Shown here: piece after piece, positions 30,769 through 39,583 of the stretch
How positions within the stretch are numbered: the stretch's first letter is position 1
Layout of the letters: every line of letters starts with the position of its first letter
DNA from: Streptomyces sp. NRRL F-5630
GTDB taxonomy: Bacteria; Actinomycetota; Actinomycetes; Streptomycetales; Streptomycetaceae
NCBI RefSeq assembly: GCF_000719475.1
Contig: NZ_JOGO01000030.1
Coordinates: forward strand, 1 to 64,000
Direction: 5' to 3'
Length of the DNA: 64,000 bases
Translations under genes and position numbers: made by a program
Notes under the pieces: model-generated
The model's input: only the letters and a program-made list of their open reading frames with translations
What the model was told of the DNA's origin: nothing
The model's database searches: none

Positions 30769-30990
30769 CTACTCCACCCCCTCGGGAATCCGCAGGAACT
30801 CCGGGTGGAAGCGGCGCGTATTGCCGGAAGAGCGGACCTTCCGGCAGGAACCGGCCGTGCACATGAGCAGATCACCGACGTAGAAGGTGGCGCCCTTCTG
30901 CAGGCGGACCCACCGCTGCTGGTTCTCGGTCAGGGGGAGATGCCGCTCCGTGCTGCGGCAGAAGACGCAATAGGTGTCTTTGGGCTGCAT
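30769..30990 (-). CDS. Small zinc-ribbon-like protein
   Basis: A 73-aa protein starting MQPKDTYCVFCRSTERHLP. Two cysteine pairs, CVFC near the N-terminus and CTAGSC near residue 45-50, could bind one zinc. The rest is basic and ends HPEFLRIPEGVE. It looks like a conserved streptomycete hypothetical. It is convergent with the DsbA-like gene and downstream of sodF on the same strand, but a strong terminator separates it from sodF. Function unknown. Confidence 0.72.
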   Translation of the reverse strand: MQPKDTYCVFCRSTERHLPLTENQQRWVRLQKGATFYVGDLLMCTAGSCRKVRSSGNTRRFHPEFLRIPEGVE

Positions 30991-31135
30991 TCGCCCACGA
31001 TGCGGCACGGGAACGGGCCCCGTAAGAGCGCGCGGCGACCTGGGCCCGCGAGCCCCCGGAAAGCACCCGCACGCCTCATGCGCCCGCCCACCACGCCGGT
31101 CGCCCGCACGCCGCGTTCCTCCCTCGCCCGGACGC

Positions 31136-31174
31136 GGAGAACCCCCGCGAGTCACGTCCTCGCGGGGGTTCTCC
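31136..31174 (-). terminator. sodF terminator
   Basis: A perfect 15-bp stem (31136-31150 with 31160-31174) with a 9-nt loop lies 67 bp beyond the sodF stop. Confidence 0.85.
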
Positions 31175-31240
31175 TCTCTGCCGCCTGCCGCGTGAAAGGT
31201 GAGAAGACGATCACGAGCAGGACGTGCGGGGGCCGGGGCC

Positions 31241-31882
31241 TCAGGGGGCCAGGATGAGGGAGTCCGTGCGGGCCTTCGCCGCGCGGTAGCGCGCGGCGAC
31301 GTCCTGCCAGTTGACGACCTGCCACATCGCCTCGATGAAGTCCACCTTTTGGTTCTTGTACTGGAGGTAGAAGGCGTGCTCCCAGGCGTCGAAGACGAGG
31401 ACGGGCACCGAGCCCTGCCCCACGTTGCCCTGGTGGTCGTAGATCTGCTCGACGATGAGGCGGCCGCTCACCGGCTCCCAGGCAAGCACGCCCCAGCCGG
31501 AGCCCTGCGTGGTCGCGGCGGCCTTGGTGAGCTGGGCCTTGAAGCCCGCGTAGGAGCCGAAGGACTCCTTGATGGCGTCCGCCAGATCGCCGACACCATC
31601 GGCCGCGAGCGGTTCGCCGCCGCCCTCACCGGTCATGTTGTGCCAGTAGATGCTGTGCAGGATGTGCCCGGAGAGATGGAACGCGAGGTTCTTCTCCAGC
31701 CCGTTGATGGACCCCCAGGACTCCTTGTCCCGCGCCTCGGCGAGCTGTTCCAGGGTGTCGTTCGCGCCCTTGACGTAGGCCGCGTGGTGCTTGTCGTGGT
31801 GCAGCTCGATGATCTCCGGGCTGATCACCGGGGCCAGCGCGGAGTAGTCGTACGGCAGTTCCGGGAGTGTGTAGACGGCCAT
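31241..31882 (-). CDS. sodF: Iron superoxide dismutase
   Basis: A 213-aa Fe/Mn-type superoxide dismutase that removes cytosolic superoxide. Metal ligands are His in ELHHDKHH (about 28), His in HILHSIYW, and Asp and His in [10 protein letters not shown]. The second-sphere pattern fits the iron enzyme of streptomycetes. The ATG at 31882 follows AAGTCTTGGAGGGCG on the minus strand, giving a GGAGG site. In S. coelicolor the iron enzyme is repressed by the nickel sensor Nur when nickel permits the SodN enzyme; a Nur-like box here supports the same control. sodN is not in the window. Confidence 0.96.
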   Translation of the reverse strand: MAVYTLPELPYDYSALAPVISPEIIELHHDKHHAAYVKGANDTLEQLAEARDKESWGSINGLEKNLAFHLSGHILHSIYWHNMTGEGGGEPLAADGVGDLADAIKESFGSYAGFKAQLTKAAATTQGSGWGVLAWEPVSGRLIVEQIYDHQGNVGQGSVPVLVFDAWEHAFYLQYKNQKVDFIEAMWQVVNWQDVAARYRAAKARTDSLILAP

Positions 31883-31922
31883 GCGGAGACGCCCTCCAAG
31901 ACTTCTTGTTGCGCCGAGCTTA

Positions 31923-31939
31923 TTGCGAATGGCTTGCAA
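31923..31939 (-). promoter_or_regulatory. Nur-box candidate upstream of sodF
   Basis: TTGCGA-N5-TTGCAA on the plus strand reads TTGCAA-N5-TCGCAA on the minus strand. This matches the recalled Nur consensus tTGCaa-N5-ttGCAA at all but one position. It lies 41-57 bp upstream of the sodF start, where a repressor could block the promoter. Confidence 0.65.
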
Positions 31940-32084
31940 GTGCACGTTATCAGCGAGAGTAGCCGGTGGATCATGCGGGCGTACGCGACATGCCGCCGTC
32001 GGAGGGGTGGGGGGGAGCGCACGGAGAAGGCCCTTCCGCGACCGGCCCCCTCCCTGCGAGGACCGGCCCCGGTGCACACGACAG

Positions 32085-32114
32085 CGGGCCCCCGGCGCAA
32101 GCGCCGGGGGCCCG
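32085..32114 (-). terminator. Amino acid permease terminator
   Basis: A palindrome of two 14-bp arms (32085-32098 and 32101-32114) with AA between lies 26 bp beyond the permease stop. Confidence 0.8.
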
Positions 32115-32139
32115 TAATGGCCGCGAAGAGGATGGCTGG

Positions 32140-33801
32140 TCAATCGGTACGCGCCCGGGTTCCCTCCCGGCCGCCGCGCGCGGGCGCCGCCTGCGTCGGC
32201 ACGGCTTCGCCTTCGCCGCGCCCGCCAGGACCGTCCTCCCGCAGGCCGGGACCGCCCTCGCGCCCGCCGACACCGTCCTCGCGCCCGCCGACACCGTCCC
32301 CTCGCGCACCCGCGCCGTCCCCTCGCGCCGCGCCACGTCCCCTCCCGTACCGCGCCAGCCCCACCGCGCTCAGGACGACCGCGAGGCCGCCGGTGAAGTA
32401 GAGCTGGACGCGGGTGTCGGGTTCGCGGAGCATGAGCAGCAGCACGGCGACCATCGCCGCGAGCGCGACCCAGGTGAGCCAGGGGAAGCCCCACATGCGG
32501 ACGAGGAGCCGCTCGGGCGCCTCGCGTTCGAGGCGGCGCCGGGTGCGGAGCTGGGCGGCTCCGGTGAAGCCCCACACGACGAGGACCGCGGCGCCGACCA
32601 TGTTGAGCAGCCACGAGAAGACCGTGTCCGGCCACCAGTAGCTCAGCAGCACCGCGAGGAAGCCGAAGGCCGACGAGGCGACGACGGCGGGGCGCGGCAC
32701 GCCGCCGCGCGAGAGGTGCCGCAGGAAGCGGGGGCCTTGGCCGCGCGCGACCAGCGAGTAGGCCATGCGTGAGGAGCCGTAGATGTTCGCGTTCATCGCC
32801 GAGAGCAGCGCGGCGAGGATGACCACGTTCATGGCCTGCCCGGCCGCCGGGATGCCGAGGCTGTCGAGCACCGCCACGTACGGGCCCTTCGCGGAGACCT
32901 CGGGGTCGCGCCAGGAGACGAGCGTGACGATGACGGCCATCGAGCCGACGTAGAAGACCGCGATGCGCCACATCGCGGTGCGCACGGCCTTCGCGACGCC
33001 GCGCGCGGGCCGCTCGGACTCGGCCGCGGCGATCGTCACGGTCTCCAGGCCCCCGTACGCGAAGACCGAGGCGAGCAGTCCGGTCACGAGCCCGTCCGCG
33101 CCGTGCGGGAAGAAGCCGCCCTCGCCGGTGAGGTGCCGCGCCCCCGGCGCCTCGCTGCCGGGCAGCACTCCGGCGATGGCGAGCATCGCGAGGACGAGGA
33201 AGGCGCCGATCGCGGTGACCTTGAGCGCCGAGAACCAGAATTCGAACTCGCCGAAGTTGCCCACCGCGGTGAGGTTCGTGGCGCAGAACAGCACCATGAA
33301 GAGCGCGACCCACAGCCAGTCGGGGGAGCCGGGGAACCAGCCCGTCATGATCGAGGCCGCGCCGATCGCCTCGGCCGCGACCCCGACGCACAGCAGCATC
33401 CAGAACATCCACCCGGCGGTGAACCCGGCCCACGGGCCGATCGCGCGCTCGGCGTGGACGGAGAAGGAGCCCGAGGCGGGGTGCGCCGCCGACATCTCGC
33501 CGAGCATCCGCATCACGAGCATGACGAGCGCGCCGGAGAGCGCGTAGGCGAGGACGACCGAGGGCCCGGCCGAAGCGATGCCCGCGCCCGAGCCGACGAA
33601 GAGTCCCGCGCCGATGACCCCGCCGAGCGCGATCATCGAGAGGTGGCGCTGCTTGAGGCCGTTGCCGAGACCGTTGCCCGGGTCATGGCCGGTGGGGGAG
33701 AGTGGGGTGGGGAGGCCGGTGGCGGACGGCGGCGCCGTCGTCCCGGGCGGCATCGGCTCTCCGGCGGTGGTGCCTGCCGGTGGTGGGGTGCGCGGGGTCA
33801 T
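32140..33801 (-). CDS. APC family amino acid permease, copy 1
   Basis: A 553-aa secondary transporter of the amino acid-polyamine-organocation superfamily, with about 12 membrane helices. The first helix holds [20 protein letters not shown], the substrate-binding unwound segment of AAT-family permeases (such as those for GABA, proline or aromatic amino acids). The ATG at 33801 ([10 protein letters not shown]) is chosen because frames further upstream are not family-like; its ribosome-binding site is weak. The C-terminal tail is a 7-residue repeat ([12 protein letters not shown]) encoded by a 21-bp minisatellite. Substrate not determinable. Confidence 0.92.
   Translation of the reverse strand: MTPRTPPPAGTTAGEPMPPGTTAPPSATGLPTPLSPTGHDPGNGLGNGLKQRHLSMIALGGVIGAGLFVGSGAGIASAGPSVVLAYALSGALVMLVMRMLGEMSAAHPASGSFSVHAERAIGPWAGFTAGWMFWMLLCVGVAAEAIGAASIMTGWFPGSPDWLWVALFMVLFCATNLTAVGNFGEFEFWFSALKVTAIGAFLVLAMLAIAGVLPGSEAPGARHLTGEGGFFPHGADGLVTGLLASVFAYGGLETVTIAAAESERPARGVAKAVRTAMWRIAVFYVGSMAVIVTLVSWRDPEVSAKGPYVAVLDSLGIPAAGQAMNVVILAALLSAMNANIYGSSRMAYSLVARGQGPRFLRHLSRGGVPRPAVVASSAFGFLAVLLSYWWPDTVFSWLLNMVGAAVLVVWGFTGAAQLRTRRRLEREAPERLLVRMWGFPWLTWVALAAMVAVLLLMLREPDTRVQLYFTGGLAVVLSAVGLARYGRGRGAARGDGAGARGDGVGGREDGVGGREGGPGLREDGPGGRGEGEAVPTQAAPARGGREGTRARTD
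32230..32334. repeat. 21-bp in-frame minisatellite in permease tail
   Basis: Five contiguous 21-bp units (such as 32251-32271 and 32272-32292, one mismatch) encode the charged Gly-rich C-terminal tail. The period keeps the frame. Confidence 0.8.
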
Positions 33802-34245
33802 GGGCACGATCCGTGAGGTGGGGGACGGGGACGCCGGGGGATTCTCGCGCGCGGTCCGCTTTCCGGGATGGAGTGTCCGCCATGCGGACGTCCAGTTCAC
33901 GCGAGGTGAAGCCGCGCTCGCCGAGCGGCTTTGGCGGAACTCCACAGCCCCCCGCTCCCGGGCTCGGCGAGAGTGGCCCTCCCGTCCACCCGGCCTCGTG
34001 AGAAAGGGGCGTTGTCATGCGGGGCTTGCTCCGAAGGTGACGAGGCTCACGCCGAAGAGGCGGGAGAAAGGGTGTGAAGGGGACCCTTTGTGAGATCCCC
34101 ACCAAGTCTCTCCTCGGGGCTTTGTCCGCCACGGCCGGTGAACGCCCGTTGACTCCTCGGTACGGTCGCACTGCGCCCCTCCGGGCGCCTCCCCTGCCGA
34201 ACGGCCCCGTCCCCACGGAACCACCCGAGAACCGGAGTTAATGCG
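33802..34245. other. Divergent intergenic, permease and bioY
   Basis: This 444-bp region has no gene. It contains small hairpins (GTCCGC-CAT-GCGGAC at 33875-33889; AGCCGC...GCGGCT near 33910-33931). It should hold both promoters. I see no clear biotin operator. Confidence 0.4.
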
Positions 34246-34833
34246 ATGAGTTCTGTCTCTGCCGTCCACCGTCCGGGAGCGGTCCTCGCGGACCTGCTCC
34301 CCGCGAGCCGTGCCCGGGACGCCGTCCTCGTGCTCGGCGGTGCCGCGCTCACCGGGCTCGCCGCCCAGATCGCGATCCCGGTGCCGGGCTCCCCGGTCCC
34401 CGTGACCGGCCAGACCTTCGCCGCGCTCCTCGTGGGCACGGCGCTCGGCGCCCGCCGCGGCTTCCTCGCGCTCGCCCTCTACGCGGTGGCCGGGGTCGTC
34501 GGGATGCCGTGGTTCTCCGAGGGACAGTCGGGGGCCGCGATGGCCTCCTTCGGCTACATCCCCGGCATGATGATCGCCGCCCTCGTCGTCGGGACGCTCG
34601 CCCGGCGCGGCGCCGACCGCTCGCCGCTGCGCACCGCGGGCGCGATGCTCCTCGGCAACGTGATCATCTACGCGACCGGCGTTCCCTACCTCGCGTACTC
34701 CGCGCACCTCGACGCGAGCGCGGCCATCGCCGCGGGGCTCACCCCGTTCGTCGTCGGCGACCTCCTCAAGACCGCCCTCGCGACCGGCGCCCTCCCCACC
34801 GCCTGGAAGCTGATCGGCCGCCACCAGGACTGA
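34246..34833 (+). CDS. bioY: Biotin transporter BioY
   Basis: A 195-aa S component of a biotin energy-coupling-factor transporter, with six predicted membrane helices. The conserved PGSPVPVTGQTFAALLVG followed by GARRGFLALALYAVAGVVGMP is the BioY signature. The ATG at 34246 has CCGGAG about 9 nt upstream. No bioM or bioN lies next to it, so it may use shared ECF ATPases or act alone. Confidence 0.95.
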   Translation: MSSVSAVHRPGAVLADLLPASRARDAVLVLGGAALTGLAAQIAIPVPGSPVPVTGQTFAALLVGTALGARRGFLALALYAVAGVVGMPWFSEGQSGAAMASFGYIPGMMIAALVVGTLARRGADRSPLRTAGAMLLGNVIIYATGVPYLAYSAHLDASAAIAAGLTPFVVGDLLKTALATGALPTAWKLIGRHQD

Positions 34834-34938
34834 CCCCTGTCCCCCGCTTGAGCGCCGCTCCGGCCGAACGGCCGCCGGGCGGCGCTCGCGCACCCGGGGG
34901 CGGGCGCCGGCGGCACCGGCGGAAGGGCGCGCCCGACG

Positions 34939-34978
34939 CGCCGAGGGGGCGGACCCGCCCGGGCCCGCCCCCTCGGCG
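34939..34978. terminator. Bidirectional terminator, bioY and permease 2
   Basis: A 14-bp stem (34939-34952 with 34965-34978) with a 12-nt GC loop lies between two convergent genes. Confidence 0.8.
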
Positions 34979-35002
34979 TCCGTCAGCGTGCGGGCGGAGT
35001 CG

Positions 35003-36577
35003 TCACTCCCGTACCGCCGCCGCCTCCGGGACCGCGTCAGGACCCGCGCCGGGACCCTGCTTCTTGCGCACCTGCTGGCGGATCAGCGCGAAGCCGACCA
35101 CGAGTGCGGCCACGAGCAGCGAGAGGAGCATCTGCACACGGCCGTCGTCGTCGAACAGCATGTAGACGACGACGAAGAGGATCATCGCGATCGTCAGCCA
35201 CGTCAGATACGGGTACAGCCACATCCGCACGACGAGCTTCTCCGGCGACTCGTGCTGGATCTTCCGGCGCAGGCGCAGCTGGGAGAAGCAGATGACGAGC
35301 CACACGAAGAGCGCGACCGCTCCCGAGGAGTTGAGCAGGAACTCGAAGACGCTCTCGGGCCACTGGTAGTTGAACCACACCGCGACGAAGCCGAAGACGA
35401 CCGAGCCGAGGATCGCCGCCTGCGGCACGCCCCGGCTGGTGGTGCGCGCGAACGCCTTCGGCGCGTCGCCGCGCCCGCCCAGCGAGAAGGCCATGCGGGA
35501 GGCCGTGTAGAGGCCGGAGTTGAGGCAGGAGAGCACGGCGGTCAGCACGATGACGTCCATGATCTGGCCGGCGTGCGGGATGCCGATGGAGTTGAGCGCC
35601 GCCACGTACGAACCGTCGTCCTGGATGGACTTGCTGTCCCAGGGCAGCAGCGTGAGCACGACGAAGATCGAGCCCAGGTAGAAGATCCCGATACGCCAGA
35701 TGACGCTGTTGGTCGCCTTCGTCACGGCCTTCTGCGGGTTCGAGGACTCACCGGCGGCCAGGGTGACGATCTCACTGCCCATGAAGGAGAAGACGACGAG
35801 CAGCACGCCCGTGAGGACCGATCCCGCCCCGTTGGGCAGGAAGCCGCCCGTATCGGTGAGGTGGTCGAAACCCGACCCGGGGTTGTCCGAACCGGGCAGG
35901 ATGCCGAAGACGGCGAGCAGTCCGATGATCACGAACGCGCCGATCGCGACGACCTTGATGCCCGCGAACCAGAACTCGAACTCCCCGTACGAGCCGACCG
36001 ACACGAGGTTCGTCGCGGTCAGCACGACCATCACGATCAGAGCCCAGCCCCACTGCGGTATCGCGGGGACCCAGCCGTTGAGGATCACCGCGCCCGCAGT
36101 CGCCTCGACGGCGAGCACCACGACCCAGAAGAACCAGTACAGCCAGCCGATCGAGAAGCCCGCCCAGCGCCCGAGCGCCATGTCCGCGTAGGCCGAGAAC
36201 GACCCCGACGACGGCCGCGCGGCGGCCATCTCCCCGAGCATCCGCATGACCAGTACGACGAGCAGCCCGACGAGCGCGTACGAGACCAGAATGGCCGGGC
36301 CCGCCGCGGCGATACCGGCACTGGAGCCCACGAAGAGACCGGCGCCGATCACGCCCCCGATGGCGATCATCGACAGGTGACGGCCCTTGAGACCCTGCTG
36401 AAGCCCCTCCGCGTTCTTCGCGGGACCCCCGTCGCCTCCCCCGGGACCGCCGCCGTCCCCCCGGGGCTCGCCGGGGCCCTGGTGACCGCCGGGGCCCCCG
36501 GGATCGCCGGGTCCGCCGTTCCCGCCCGGCCCTTGGGGCCCGTCCTTGTGTCCGGGCTCGCTGATCGACTGCGTCAT
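35003..36577 (-). CDS. APC family amino acid permease, copy 2
   Basis: A 524-aa transporter of the same family as the one ending at 32140, with [20 protein letters not shown] in helix 1 and about 12 helices. The ATG at 36577 begins a 55-residue hydrophilic leader dominated by GPGG, GDPGG and GGDGG, collagen-like and not seen in family members I know. AAGGAC lies about 7 nt upstream of the start. Two related permeases flank bioY, probably a duplication. The substrate is probably an amino acid. Confidence 0.92.
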   Translation of the reverse strand: MTQSISEPGHKDGPQGPGGNGGPGDPGGPGGHQGPGEPRGDGGGPGGGDGGPAKNAEGLQQGLKGRHLSMIAIGGVIGAGLFVGSSAGIAAAGPAILVSYALVGLLVVLVMRMLGEMAAARPSSGSFSAYADMALGRWAGFSIGWLYWFFWVVVLAVEATAGAVILNGWVPAIPQWGWALIVMVVLTATNLVSVGSYGEFEFWFAGIKVVAIGAFVIIGLLAVFGILPGSDNPGSGFDHLTDTGGFLPNGAGSVLTGVLLVVFSFMGSEIVTLAAGESSNPQKAVTKATNSVIWRIGIFYLGSIFVVLTLLPWDSKSIQDDGSYVAALNSIGIPHAGQIMDVIVLTAVLSCLNSGLYTASRMAFSLGGRGDAPKAFARTTSRGVPQAAILGSVVFGFVAVWFNYQWPESVFEFLLNSSGAVALFVWLVICFSQLRLRRKIQHESPEKLVVRMWLYPYLTWLTIAMILFVVVYMLFDDDGRVQMLLSLLVAALVVGFALIRQQVRKKQGPGAGPDAVPEAAAVRE

Positions 36578-36784
36578 ACGTGGAGTCCTTCGTCTCATCC
36601 GAGCATGGGTTCCGGAAGAGGACCACAAAGCGGGCGCTTAGTGGAACCCCCGCATCCGATTTGTTGTCAAGGACACGCTCGGTTGGCTGGGTCACCGTCC
36701 GGGGCGGGGCACGGATACGGGGGGACGCGCGCCACCCGGACCCGGGAGCGGCTACCCCGTTCTCGACGTGCCACACTCCTCGGT

Positions 36785-37276
36785 ATGCGCGTGTACCTCG
36801 GCTCCGACCATGCGGGCTACGAACTCAAGAACCACCTCGTCGAATGGCTCACCGAGCACGGCCACGAGCCGGTCGACTGCGGGCCCCACCTCTACGACGC
36901 CCAGGACGACTACCCGCCCTTCTGCCTCCGCGCCGCCGAGCGCGCCGCCGCCGACCCCGAGGCGCTCGGCGTCGTCATCGGCGGCAGCGGCAACGGCGAG
37001 CAGATCGCGGCGAACAAGGTCGAGGGCGTCCGCTGCGCCCTCGCCTGGAGCGTCGAGACGGCGAAGCTCGCCCGCGAGCACAACGACGCCAACGTCGTCT
37101 CGGTCGGCGCCCGGATGCACTCGACCGACGAGGCCACCTCCTTCGTCGAGGTCTTCCTCAGCACCCCGTACTCCGGGGAGCCGCGCCACACCCGGCGCAT
37201 CGAGATGCTCACCGCGTACGAGAAGAGCGGCGTCCTGCCGCCCGTCCCGGCCCACCACCCGCAGCCCGAAGCCTGA
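36785..37276 (+). CDS. rpiB: Ribose-5-phosphate isomerase B
   Basis: A 163-aa enzyme of the RpiB/LacAB family that interconverts ribose 5-phosphate and ribulose 5-phosphate in the pentose phosphate pathway. The start MRVYLGSDHAGYELKNHL, the GGSGNGEQIAANKV loop and REHNDANVVSVGAR are diagnostic; actinobacterial RpiB carries the catalytic Glu in this loop region. It is separated from the next gene by only 2 bp, so they form an operon. Confidence 0.96.
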   Translation: MRVYLGSDHAGYELKNHLVEWLTEHGHEPVDCGPHLYDAQDDYPPFCLRAAERAAADPEALGVVIGGSGNGEQIAANKVEGVRCALAWSVETAKLAREHNDANVVSVGARMHSTDEATSFVEVFLSTPYSGEPRHTRRIEMLTAYEKSGVLPPVPAHHPQPEA

Positions 37277-37278
37277 CC

Positions 37279-38094
37279 GTGCCCGAAGGTCACACCCTGC
37301 ACCGGCTCGCCGCCGACCACGACCAGCGGTTCGGCGGCCGGCCGGTGAGGGCCGTCTCTCCCCAGGGCAAGTTCGCCGCCTCGGCCGCGCTGCTCGACGG
37401 GGCCGTCCTCGACGGCGCCGAGGCCCACGGCAAGCACCTGTTCCTGGGCTTCGGCCCGCTCGGCTGGGTCCACATCCACCTCGGCCTCTTCGGCAAGGTC
37501 GCCCAGGGGCCCGGCAGCCCGCCCCCGCCCACCGACACGATCCGGCTGCGCCTGACCGGACCGGGCGGCTGGTCCGACCTGCGGGGCCCCACGGCCTGCG
37601 CCCTGATCGACGACGACGCCAAGGCGGCCGTCCACGCCCGCCTCGGCCCCGACCCGCTGCGCGAGGCCGACGACGGAGAGGCCGCCTGGACCCGTGTCTC
37701 CCGCAGCCGCACGACGATCGCCGCGCTGCTCATGGACCAGAAGGTCGTCGCGGGTGTCGGCAACGTCTACCGCGCCGAAGTCCTCTTCCGCCACGGCATC
37801 GACCCCGCACGCCCCGGCCGCTCCCTCACCCGCGCCGAGTGGGACGCGCTCTGGGCCGACCTCCGCGACCTCATGCGCGAGGGCGTCCGCCTCGGCCGGA
37901 TCGACACGGTCCGCCCCGAGCACACCCCCGAGGCCATGGGCCGCCCGCCCCGCCGCGACGATCACGGCGGCGAGGTCTACGTCTACCGCCGCGCCCTCCA
38001 GCCCTGCCTGATCTGCGGCACGGAGATCAGGACACGCGAGCTGGCGGGCCGCAACCTCTTCTGGTGCCCGCGCTGCCAGGGGACCGAGGGCTAG
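37279..38094 (+). CDS. Fpg/Nei family DNA glycosylase
   Basis: A 271-aa base-excision repair glycosylase/lyase. After removal of the start residue, the N-terminal PEGHT supplies the catalytic Pro and Glu. A helix-two-turn-helix segment (DQKVVAGVGNVYRAEVLF) is followed by a C-terminal zinc finger with CLICG and CPRC pairs. PEGHT rather than PELPE points to the Nei (endonuclease VIII) subgroup, so oxidised pyrimidines are likely substrates. GTG 37279 lies 2 bp after the rpiB stop. Confidence 0.94.
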   Translation: MPEGHTLHRLAADHDQRFGGRPVRAVSPQGKFAASAALLDGAVLDGAEAHGKHLFLGFGPLGWVHIHLGLFGKVAQGPGSPPPPTDTIRLRLTGPGGWSDLRGPTACALIDDDAKAAVHARLGPDPLREADDGEAAWTRVSRSRTTIAALLMDQKVVAGVGNVYRAEVLFRHGIDPARPGRSLTRAEWDALWADLRDLMREGVRLGRIDTVRPEHTPEAMGRPPRRDDHGGEVYVYRRALQPCLICGTEIRTRELAGRNLFWCPRCQGTEG

Positions 38095-38168
38095 CCAAGG
38101 AGGCGGGGCCACCCCTGGGGTACGCCCCCGCTCCGGAACCCGCCCGCGCACGGAACCCGCGCCCCGCC

Positions 38169-39401
38169 TCAGAACCCGTGCGCCAGGAACGGCGCCACCT
38201 GGCTCCCGAAGGCGAGCGACACCCGCCCCAACGCGCCCGCCCTCAGCTCCCGCACCCGCCCGGCCGCCGCGAACTCCGTGAGGGACGTGCCGCCGAGGTA
38301 CGCGCCGCCCAGCTCCCGTACCGACAGCGCGAGATCCGCCGCGTCCTCCGTCCGTACGCACTCCGCGCCCTCCGGGCCGCCCCGCAACCGCCAACGCCCC
38401 TCGTTCCACGGGCAGAAGTCGTCCCGCACCTCGACCACGACGTCCACCGGAACCTGGTACGTCCGGGCCGCGAGCGCCGCGCCCACGTCGACGAGCCGCA
38501 CGTACAACTCCTCGCGCAGCGTCGGGCGGCAGCGGCGCACGTCGCTGACGAGCGCCTGCCACGGCGCGTCGACCGGCGTCCGGCTCAGCTCCACGGTCTC
38601 CATCAGGTCGAGCGAGAGGACATGCCGCAACAGCGCCGCGTACGCGGCGGGATCGAGCGCCTCCAGGTTGCGCACCCGTACCTCGCCGTGCGGCGTGCCC
38701 GCCGTGTCCCACACCGGTTTGACCTGGAAACGGGTGAACCCCACGACCTCGCCGTCGCGCTCGGCGAGCACGACTCGCAACGCCGAGAAACCCGCACGGT
38801 CCGCCTCCGGGTCGAGCACCCCGAGCCGCTCCCAGCCCGGCTGCCGCGCGAAGAGCCCGGGGCGCCCGGGAACGAGCGCCGCGTACACCGCCTCGCACGC
38901 GGGCAACGACTCCAGGAGCCCCGCCCGGCGCACCCGGACCCGCTCGGTTCCCTCCGGAGCCGCCACCCGCACCCGGTGCGCGTCGATGCGCGCCCGCACC
39001 ATGCGCGTCGCGGCCTCGTACCCGAAACGACCGTAGATCGGCGCCTCGGAGGCGGTCAGCACCGAGAGCGGCTCGCCGAGGGCGCGCACCTCGTCGAGTT
39101 GTCGGCGCATCATCGCGGTGAGCACGCCCTGCCGCCGGTGCGTGTCGGCGACGCTCACCATCGTCACGCCGTTCGCCGGGACAGGGGCGCCGCCCGGCAC
39201 GGTCATCCGGAACGCGAACCCGCTCGCCGTACCGATCAGCTCCGCACCGTCCCAGGCGGCGAACGCGCGGTCGAACTCGACGAGTTCGTCCCAGAGCGCG
39301 CGCTCCTCCTCCGCCTCGTGCAGCCCGCCGAACGCGAGGGTCAGATTGTCGTACCACTGGGAGTAATGGGCCTTGTCGAGCTTGCGTACCTCGGTCGTCA
39401 T
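38169..39401 (-). CDS. Eis-like GNAT acetyltransferase
   Basis: A 410-aa protein with two GNAT domains and a sterol-carrier-like C-terminal domain, as in mycobacterial Eis. VSVADTHRRQGVLTAMMRRQ is the acetyl-CoA-binding segment and EAPIYGRFGYEAAT carries the active-site Tyr. The chain ends in HGF, keeping the C-terminal Phe whose carboxylate acts in Eis. GGGAGG lies 6 nt before the ATG 39401. Family members acetylate aminoglycosides or other amines at several positions; the natural substrate here is unknown. Confidence 0.9.
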   Translation of the reverse strand: MTTEVRKLDKAHYSQWYDNLTLAFGGLHEAEEERALWDELVEFDRAFAAWDGAELIGTASGFAFRMTVPGGAPVPANGVTMVSVADTHRRQGVLTAMMRRQLDEVRALGEPLSVLTASEAPIYGRFGYEAATRMVRARIDAHRVRVAAPEGTERVRVRRAGLLESLPACEAVYAALVPGRPGLFARQPGWERLGVLDPEADRAGFSALRVVLAERDGEVVGFTRFQVKPVWDTAGTPHGEVRVRNLEALDPAAYAALLRHVLSLDLMETVELSRTPVDAPWQALVSDVRRCRPTLREELYVRLVDVGAALAARTYQVPVDVVVEVRDDFCPWNEGRWRLRGGPEGAECVRTEDAADLALSVRELGGAYLGGTSLTEFAAAGRVRELRAGALGRVSLAFGSQVAPFLAHGF

Positions 39402-39583
39402 ACCGCCTCCCTACCAAGGCCGCCGTCTCGCCGCGAGGGGATTTTCCACGGGGTGCGCGGTGTGCGCCCCCTGTGCACTCCGCACGCCCGATCATCTGTG
39501 CGGAATTCGTGCGGTGTGCGCTTCCTGGACAAAGTGGACCCCTCGGTGCGCGAAGGCATCGCCGCTCGGTAGGGTCCCGAGCA

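Noticed and set aside
32140..36577. Composite transposon made by the two permease genes around bioY
   Set aside because: No transposase or terminal inverted repeats; the permeases differ along their length and have individual terminators.
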